DNA from: Sporobolomyces roseus
Lineage: Eukaryota > Basidiomycota > Microbotryomycetes > Sporidiobolales > Sporidiobolaceae
Direction of reading: 5' to 3'
Length of the DNA stretch: 64,000 nucleotides
Assembly (NCBI GenBank): GCA_016617785.1
Contig: JADILM010000006.1
Location: forward strand, 620,001 to 684,000
The position numbers were made by a program, and so were the translations under genes. Position 1 is the first letter of the stretch. Each line of letters begins with the position of its first letter. Positions 56,772 to 64,000 of the stretch are shown piece by piece. The notes beneath the pieces were generated by a model. The model saw only the letters and a program-made list of their open reading frames with translations, had not been told where the DNA came from and did no database searches.

Positions 56772-59321
56772 TTACAATTTCTCTTTCCGATTCTTGACGG
56801 ATTGGGCGTGACGAACTCGCACTATCGACCTCGTGTTAGCTAGAAGTCGTGATAGAGGAGTAGGAGACACGTACGATCTTTACGAAGCAGTTTCCCAGAG
56901 GGGGTCTTTGGAATCATATCGATTATCTCTACTTCCGACAACGCCTTGTACTTGATCTTGTGGTCCGTGACATACTTCTTGAGCGCTTGGATGAGAGCGG
57001 TCTCATCCTTGTTGCCCGAGGACCAAGCAGTCGAAGGTACGATGAAAGCCTTGGGCGCTTCTCCTCGTTGTTCGTCAGGAATCCCGATGACCGCAACATC
57101 TTGTACGTCTGGGTGTGATAGTAGATGTCCCTCAAGCTCGGCTGGGGGTACTTGGTATCCTGAGGACTTGATTAATCTAGAGATAGAGGAGAGAGTGTCA
57201 ACATTGATCAACGAGAGAAAAAGAGAGAAAGGTACTCTTTGATGCGATCGACGACGAAGAGCAACCCATTCTCATCAATCTTGCACTCGTCTCCCGTATG
57301 TACGAATCTCTCACTGTCGAAGGTCTCGTCCGTAGCTTTCTTGTTTCCGAGGTATCCCAATGCGTTTGACGGACCCTTCGACCACAACTCTCCAATCTCG
57401 TTGGGTCCCAGTAGCTTGCCTTCAGGTGAGACGATCTTGGCTCTGCGTACACTCGGTGGATCAGCGAAATGAAGCTTTCTAGGGAGTAAAAGCGGAAATT
57501 CTCACTCAATATTGGGAACGAGCACTCCGGCACTCGCCGCAGGGAAGCCCCCAGCCCAGGAAGCGTCCAGAAGCGAAATTATTGTCGCGGATTCGGTCAT
57601 CTCGATCATGGGAAGCAAGAGAATCAGCACACGAAGTTTCGTGAACCGAAAAAAGCGAAACAGACGAGCTCACTCCGTATCCTTGTCCGCAAACCGAATG
57701 AGGGAACTTCTTCACGTAAGCTTTGACCGTCTGAGCTCCTGCTACAAGGTCAGTCGTGGAAAGTAAGCAGAGGTAGAGAGAGACTGACCTCATCCGTCAA
57801 GGGAGCAGCCCCGGCCCTTCGTTTCTCTCGATAATAGATATCAGCTCTGTTCAAAGAAAGTAGAACGAGAGTGGAGCTCACATGGTCAGCCTGACGCAGC
57901 TGAGATCGTACTGCGAGACGTCCTGTTTGACGAGCATAACGATCATAGGCGGAACGACGAAAAGGATCGAAACTCTGAATCTCGAGATTGAGTCGCAGAA
58001 TGCTGGTAACGTGAATTTGGGAAGAATGACGAGGGGTAGATCCATGTAGAGCGATCCGTGAAGAACGACGACGAGTCCGTAGATGTGATCTGAGAAACCG
58101 GGGATTAGCGAAAGGCACGAGAAACGACAGTCTCGAGCCCAGTCGCTCGACCTCAGGGCAGGCAGGAAGAGAAGGGATAAACCCTTGTGTGAGAACGAAG
58201 GGAAACGCACAGAAAGGTAGACAAGCCAAGACCACATCTCCTGTCTTTGACTTTGCGTCGTAGGATTTGAATGGCGAGGTAGCGTCCCAATGAGAAGATG
58301 CTTGGAGGACGTTCGCAATGAGAGCGAAGTGGGGGATTTCAACTGCTTTAGGCAAGCCAGTACTGTCATGATTTGCGAAATTGTCAGCGAAACCATCTTG
58401 CGGAGCCGCGAGAACAACCTACGTTCCGCTAGAGAACGACAATAGCGCGAGCTCTAAGCCTCCCGGTCAGCTCAGCCAATCTCGATGATCCATGTGAGTC
58501 GTACTCACTAGTGCGGGCTTGTTCTTTCTTGAGGAATACTTGTGGAGGAAGCTTGTCGTTTTTCGATTCGCTGATAATGTCGTCGAGCGTAGGGAACCCT
58601 TTCGCTAGTTCGTTGTCTGCCTCTCCAGCTGTACATACATCTCCGATCAGCTCGATCTCATATCTCCGAGAGCGAAACAAGCTCACCTTTCATCAGTACG
58701 ATAATTCTCGAATCCATTTTCGCCTCTTCGCAAGCCTTGACAGCTTCCACAATCGATTCCGGAGCGCATAGCAGTAGCTTGACGGGATAGTGGGAATGGA
58801 CTATTGAAGCCACAGCGAGTTTGTCAGTCAAAATCGTCTCCACCTTTCGCAATCAGAAGAAGAAATCGTTGCCGCGCTTACCGAGTCTCAACTGATGGCC
58901 TAATTCGCTTGCGTTGTACGACGGGTTCGCTGCTGATACGATTCCTCCTTGACGAAAGTTCTATAATCGTACGGTCGCGAGTCAGCTACAGATCAGTTTT
59001 CTTATCCGAGGTTGTATTTGAGGGGAAAATACGACTAACCGCCCACAAGCATGGCCCATAATCGACGGCATTAGGACTGAATATGACACTGCAAGTCGAC
59101 TCCCGCACTCCTTTCTTGTGGAATGCTTTGGCCAAGTTGAGAGTTCGATCCAGTGCTTCTTTCTTCGTCAATTGTACGTCAGACGTCGCATCGAGGATCC
59201 ACGGTCGGGTGTCGTCCGGTTCTTTACCCTTCGGGAAGAGGAACTCGAAGATGGACAGAGGCTCATCGGGGAGCTTGCAAGGAGGCAGCGGCCCGGTGTG
59301 AATGCCGTTTTTGAAGGGCAT
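56772..59321 (-). CDS. 4-coumarate-CoA ligase-like acyl-CoA synthetase
   Basis: An adenylate-forming enzyme that activates a carboxylic acid to its CoA thioester with ATP. It starts MPFKNGIHTGPLPPCKLPDEPL at 59321. Seen in order: VIFSPNAVDYGPCLWA, GGIVSAANPSYNASELGHQL, the nucleotide loop ALLSFSSGTTGLPKAVEI, RAGAAPLTDE, YGMTESATIISLLD, GELWSKGPSNALGYLGNKKAT, the adenylate-binding FVHTGDECKIDENGLLFVVDR, SGYQVPPAELEGHLLSHPDV and the catalytic Lys region PKTPSGKLLRKDLRVR. The end is AQSVKNRKEKL with TAA at 56774-56772; EKL is not a standard peroxisomal signal. About eleven introns, one bearing TTTCGCAAA between branch point and acceptor. The acid substrate is not known; many fungal members act on aromatic or medium-chain acids. 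Confidence 0.9.
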
Positions 59322-59551
59322 CTCAGTAGTTGTTCAAGGTTGTTGTCGTCGGTTGTGAGAGTCGTAGGTCGTTGCTTCTTTAGTGTCGTCGTCGGAGATG
59401 AAGTGCGTTCGGCGATTTGGGAGGGAAACCGTCAAAAACCTTCCCCCTTTTCTCTCTTTCTCGTCTCCCCTCTTCCTCCTTTCCCCACTTTGAACCGAAC
59501 ACCCTCCTCTCTCCTCTCCTTCAACTTTTTCACTTCACCTCATCGTCGAAA
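59322..59551. promoter_or_regulatory. Divergent promoter, 4CL-like / BCKDHB
   Basis: 230 bp between starts, the BCKDHB side being a long pyrimidine-rich tract. Both products work on CoA thioesters, so co-regulation is conceivable but unproven. Confidence 0.4.
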
Positions 59552-61679
59552 ATGCTCAAACATCTCTTGAATCGATCAATCTCAACAACAAGAGCAATCT
59601 CTGCACCTGCCAACTCCAAGATTGTAACTCCTCCTGCTCCAACAGTGGCCTCCTCATCACTATTGTCGGTAAACCGAGAAACTGCGCTTTGGACTCAGGG
59701 ACTCCTATGGCGGGACGAAGCGCAAGTAGGAGTGGGATTTCCGGAAGAGCGTAAACAGGATAGGGAGCTCAAAGAGGAGGATCTCAGGCTTCGCGAAACA
59801 GAAAAGATGAAGTGAGGGGCCTCTTCTCCGCTTCTCGTCCAATCTGAAGCTAATTACGAGATGAGGTGGACAGTATGTATCAAGCGATTCGATCAGCGTT
59901 GCAGTCAGTCGCAAACTTAGTCTTTCGCAAGCTCACAACTAACTTTCCACTCAACTTTCGATAGTACAACTCTCGTCAAAGATCCGAACTCGATGGTATT
60001 CGGAGAGGATGTGAGCTCTATCGCCCTACTCCGTTGGCAGGTGATAGCGCTGACAAGAAGAGCGTCGTTTTGCAGGTCTTCTTCGGCGGAGTTTTCCGAT
60101 GTACGATGGGTTTAGCGGATTCATTCGGACCAGAACGAGTCTTCAACACACCGCTGTGAGTACTTCAACTCACTGGATCTGACACTGAGGTTAGTACTGA
60201 GAGAATGAGGTGACATTGACAGAACTGAGCAAGGTATCGCTGGATTCGGAATCGGAATGGCTGCAATGGGTCACACTGCTGTGGCAGAGATGCAGTTCGC
60301 AGACTATATTGTACGTCTCTCATGGATCAGCGAGTGCGAGACTGCTGGCTTATTTGTTGAGAACCGCGTACAGTTCCCAGCTTTTGATCAAATGGTGAAT
60401 GAGTGAGTTCTCAATTCGACTCAGTTTTACGCGAAGAAAGGCGCACTGACGTAGCCTCGTTACCTCACAGGGCGTGAGCTATCTCATGGTCTCTTAACTT
60501 CGTCTATGATTCCGAGCTTAAGGTGTTCGACGAAATACAGAGCTAAATATCGATATCGATCAGGAGGTCAATTCAACGCTGGATCACTCACTTTCCGAAG
60601 TCGTAGGTCAAGCCCTGTTGTACTCTGCGATACGATCTTGCTGAGTATGCCTTTGTCTTTGGAGTGCAGCGTGCTCTGCTGTCGGTCACGGAGGACTTTA
60701 CCATTCTCAATCTCCCGAAGCTTACTTCCTTCAGGCGTCCGGAATGAAGGTCGTCGTACCTCGTTCACCGATACAAGCGAAAGGATTATTGCTTTGTGAG
60801 CTGTTCTGGAGAGTTTATCGAGAGCTTGTCTATAACCGAAGACGCTAATCCTCGTTCCTACCCCTCTAGCTGCGATTCGTGATCCTAATCCAGTCGTACG
60901 TCCCTCTCACCTGATCTGGCTGCCAGGAGTCGCGAATCTCACGGTCCAGTGAGGATCCAGCTTTTCCTCGAACCGAAAATCCTCTACCGCTCATCAATCG
61001 AACAAGTCCCAGTGGATGACTACGAGTTACCTCTCTCCTCAGCCGAAGTCCTACAAGAAGGCAAAGACTTGACGATCGTCTCATACGGTCCACCACTTTA
61101 CACGATCGAATCTGCGCTGCATCACCTCAAACATCCGAGCGAAGATCTCGAGAAACTGATTCCTCAAGACTTGAGGGGATTGAGCGTCGAGCTGATCGAT
61201 CTGAGAACAATTATGCCTTATGATGTATGTCTTTCCACGATTGACTGAACTCCCTTGTTCTCGCTGACATGGAATTAGTCCTTCCCTCGATACGACATAG
61301 ATTGAAACGGTTGTCAAGAGTGTCAACAAGACTGGTCGATGTATTGTCGTGCACGAAGCACCTCTATCGGGTGGCATGGGAAGTGAACTGGCAGCAGAGA
61401 TTCAGGAAAGATGCTTCTTGAACTTGGAAGCTCCGGTTAAGAGGTTGACGGGTTGGGACACTCCTTTCGGCGTGAGTCGACCCTTACCTCTTGACTCGTA
61501 CTTCGAGTGAGGCTGATTGATATGTTTGTGTGAACTCAGTTGGCTTACGAGAAATTCATGATTCCTGATCAAATTCGAATTGTGAGTTAGGGAATCGTTC
61601 TCAACAGCTCGCGATCCGCTATCTGACCAGCTTCCTATCCTCACAGCTCGACGGTATCATCGAGACAATGCGGTTCTAG
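59552..61679 (+). CDS. Branched-chain 2-oxoacid dehydrogenase E1 beta subunit (BCKDHB), mitochondrial
   Basis: With the alpha subunit it forms the thiamine-diphosphate-dependent E1 that decarboxylates the 2-oxo acids of Leu, Ile and Val in the mitochondrial matrix. The N-terminus, [22 protein letters not shown], is a typical presequence. Conserved blocks are [151 protein letters not shown] and [19 protein letters not shown], ending IIETMRF with TAG at 61677-61679. About twelve introns. The sequence pattern ([15 protein letters not shown]) points to the branched-chain enzyme rather than pyruvate dehydrogenase. Confidence 0.93.
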
Positions 61680-61848
61680 ACTTTCTTTTACTTTCTCTTG
61701 AGTATACCGAGTAGCAGCAGTTCAGACTACAGTGTATCAATACAGTACTTCTACCTTATCTACAACTTGATGTGACAAGCTCGAGCAGTACAAGAGAACG
61801 AGAGAATAAGATGATATCGAAAGAATACACGAAAAGGGGCGGATCAGA

Positions 61849-64000
61849 TCATTGCTCGTCGTCCTTGAAGACTCGCTTCCGAATGACGACGGGAGAAGGT
61901 TTCGCAAAGTTAGTCGAGGTTTCCGTCGAGTTGCCCCATTGATCGAGAGGTAGAGCCTAGCGACGGAGAGTTCAAGTTAGATGAGGAAGAAGAGAGAAAC
62001 ATTGAAGAAGGGAAACTCACTTTGATGATCCCCGACGCTGTTGTTTCTTCGAGTGCATCATCCTTCGGTCCCTCATACACGAGAGCCTTATCCCATCTCA
62101 AGACCTTCTTCGTCGCCACAGTCGTCGTACTCGATTTCTTCTTCCCTCCCGATTTCTTGACCGGTCTCATCGGCGAACAAAACTGTTCCTCATCACCCGG
62201 TGCCCTGTAGTGATGGACCACCACTTCCTGCCTCTCTCCAACGAGTTCTCCATCCCCGATTTCTCCCCTCAACGCTTCAAACTCTGATCCATCCGTAGAA
62301 CTCCTCAGTGCATTCCTTCTCTTCGCAGCTCTCGCTTCCCTTCCCTCCTTCGTCGTCGGTTTCCCAACTCCACCTTCACGCGCTCCAAACGATTTTCGAA
62401 TCTTGCTAGTTGGCGAAGGAGGTCGGTTCGACTCGATAAAGATCGTCTCGATTTTCAACTTGTTGAAGGATTGTTGGTTCTTCTTCGTGTTTCGTTGAGT
62501 GAGTCGGTTCAGTTCTTCTTGAGTCACTGAGGGGGCGGGATTGAAGAGGAACGATCGAACGGGAGGCGAGGATTCGTCCGTTGAAGCTTGAGATGAGGAG
62601 GACGAGGAGGATAAGGAAGAAGGCTCAGATTCTTCGAGTGCGATCGGAGCAATTGGTTTCGGAGGTCGACGTGATGAACGAGGAATGAGAGGAGCGGCAG
62701 GTTGACTCGGAGGAAGAGGTGCAGTGGGAATCGTCGATACTGCCGCTGTTCTTCGAGTGATTCGTTTCGTCGGGACAGGAATGGCTGGTGCAGACCAAGT
62801 CGACTCATCGTTGACAGGTTTCGCTCGTCTTGGTCGAGCTGAACGAACTGGGAGTTGCGCGACTGGAACAGTAGGAAGAGAGGAAGGAGGAAGTGAGGTC
62901 GAATTACTGCCGAACACGTCGAGAGAGGAAGAGACGGCGACGAGTTTATCTGCCGGGAGGAGGAGTGCTGAGGAGGTCAAGGTAGGAAAAGCCGCCGGTG
63001 GAGGTCGATCGAGTGGAACTCGTCGAGGACTCCGGAGAGGTGAGGAGGAAGTCGCAGGAGGTCGACGAGAAACCGGAGACGATCGACTTGTGAAGGTAGA
63101 GGCAGGGCGAGACGGCGAAGCCGTTGCGAGTGAAAGATCCGGAGAAGTCGGTAGAGGTTGCAAAGGAAGCGAGGATTCGATATGAGGTGGTTTGATCGGA
63201 GTTTCGACAGATAAGAGAGGTTTTGAGAGTGCGCTTGAAGCCTACAAGAACATAAATACTCGTCAGTACAAAATGCAAGAACAGCCGAAGACGAAGTGAA
63301 ACTTACTACGGGTCTCGTCGAGGGATTCTCGACAGTCTCGGCCTTTCTCTTCTGTGGTGACCTCGAGCTAATAGCATGAAGCGTGTTCGTCGAGGTCGCA
63401 GGAATCAGGACAGTACGATCGATTTTGACAGGTCTTGCGGATCTCGGAACTTGAGGAAGTTGAGTCGCTTGTTGCAGAGGCGGAGTGGGACCTCGACTAG
63501 GGAGGAGGGCAGGAGCTGAGCTCGTCTGCTGGAGTGCAGGAAGTTGACGAGGAGCAGGTGCTGTCGAAGCTGAGAGCGATGAAGAAAGTGGTCTGGCGAT
63601 TTCGGAAGATGACGAGAGTTCGGGACGATGCAGACGAGAGAGTGCAGAGGGATGAGCTGGACGAGAAGTACTCGGGAGGACAGGTCGAGTCGGTTTCGCA
63701 GCCGAAACTGTTAACCGTGAAGACGGGACACCTCGAGTTGAGGGAGTGGGAACGGTTCGAGATGATGAGAGCGACGACGGAGGTTTGAGGCCAGACTTGA
63801 CCAGCGGACGAGGTCTCGGAATAGTCGAGATTGGAGGACGCATCGAAGAGGTCGAAGAAGGGAGAGAAGAAGAAAGTTTCGATTTTGTCGGAGGGTTGTT
63901 CTCATTCACCGTCGCAAGCCGAGACGTGACCGAGTCGCTCACCGTTCTGGATCGAATGGAAGAAGGTGCAGCGAGTCGAGGATTCGAGGAAGAGGAAGAA
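61849..64000 (-). CDS. Unrecognised Ser/Pro-rich basic protein, cut by right window edge
   Basis: The reading frame is open to the right edge, so the N-terminus is missing; the apparent start near 63942 is a GTG and not a start codon. The visible 600 or so residues are disordered, rich in Ser, Pro, Arg and Thr (SSIRSRTVSDSVTSRLATV, NENNPPTKSKLSSSLPS, RPVKIDRTVLIPATSTNT). Basic clusters include SPQKRKAE and GGKKKSS. Near the end the sequence looks more constrained: VVVHHYRAPGDEEQF, CSPMRPVKKSGG, KKVLRWDKALVYEGPKDD, then SGIIKALPLDQWGNSTETS and PSPVVIRKRVFKDDEQ with TGA at 61851-61849. Three or so introns. Short Arg-x-x-Leu and Asn-Glu-Asn patterns recall degradation boxes of cell-cycle proteins, but such patterns are expected by chance in this composition. 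Function unknown. Confidence 0.65.

Noticed and set aside
63942..64000. Start of the last gene at about 63942
   Set aside because: The codon there is GTG and the frame continues open to the window edge; a GTGAGC donor may even lie at this point.

Overview
The window is nuclear DNA of an intron-rich fungus, most probably a basidiomycete. Nearly every gene is cut by short introns, mostly 50-90 nt, with GT donors, a recurrent CTGAC branch point and an AG acceptor. CGA is a favoured arginine codon, promoters are short and pyrimidine-rich, and many genes are back-to-back or tail-to-tail. The gene content is typically fungal: SAPS-domain Sit4 partner, NPR3, HPM1-like methyltransferase, Zn2Cys6 regulator, GPI-anchored Ser/Thr-rich protein. 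I cannot place it below phylum; Tremellomycetes and Pucciniomycotina are both possible. I recognise no transposon, rRNA, tRNA, CRISPR array or virus-derived gene.

Layout. 1-5.1 kb (minus): N-terminal part of cyclase-associated protein, YME1-like i-AAA protease, thioredoxin with a C-terminal membrane anchor. 5.2-9.9 kb (plus): synaptojanin-like phosphatase with a 2-nt exon inside its Sac catalytic motif. 10.9-17.6 kb: unrecognised acidic protein (minus), NPR3 (plus), HPM1-like histidine methyltransferase (minus). 17.7-19.4 kb: aldo/keto reductase. 20.1-25.2 kb (minus): DOA1/UFD3 (WD40-PFU-PUL) and fructose-1,6-bisphosphatase. 25.8-26.8 kb: FAHD1-like hydrolase. 27-35.2 kb (minus): SAPS protein, a low-complexity protein with a small Cys/His motif, a secreted GPI-type protein. 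35.8-38.4 kb (plus): two tandem aldo/keto reductases. 38.4-44.4 kb (minus): WD40-fused inositol 5-phosphatase and CWF19L1/Drn1-like protein. 44.5-51.9 kb (plus): RFA1, zinc alcohol dehydrogenase, peroxisomal D-amino-acid oxidase. 52.4-53.1 kb (minus): UPF0045/Ecm15-like thiamine-binding protein. 53.3-56.6 kb (plus): Zn2Cys6 transcription factor. 56.8-59.3 kb (minus): 4-coumarate-CoA-ligase-like enzyme. 59.6-61.7 kb (plus): branched-chain 2-oxoacid dehydrogenase E1 beta. 61.8 kb to the right edge (minus): unrecognised Ser/Pro-rich protein.

This is ordinary housekeeping sequence rather than a cluster or island. Loose themes are phosphoinositide turnover (two 5-phosphatases), carbon and amino-acid catabolism (FBP1, ADH, DAAO, BCKDHB, FAHD1, 4CL-like, three AKRs), TOR/phosphatase signalling (NPR3, SAPS) and proteostasis (YME1, DOA1). 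The most unusual signals lie in gene structure: the 2-nt exon, coding first exons of 8 and 9 nt, a GC-AG intron, one exceptionally long intron, and a TTTCGCAAA nonamer repeated far more often than chance, often inside introns. All exon joins were inferred by eye from reading frame, splice sites and family conservation, so exact boundaries are predictions.
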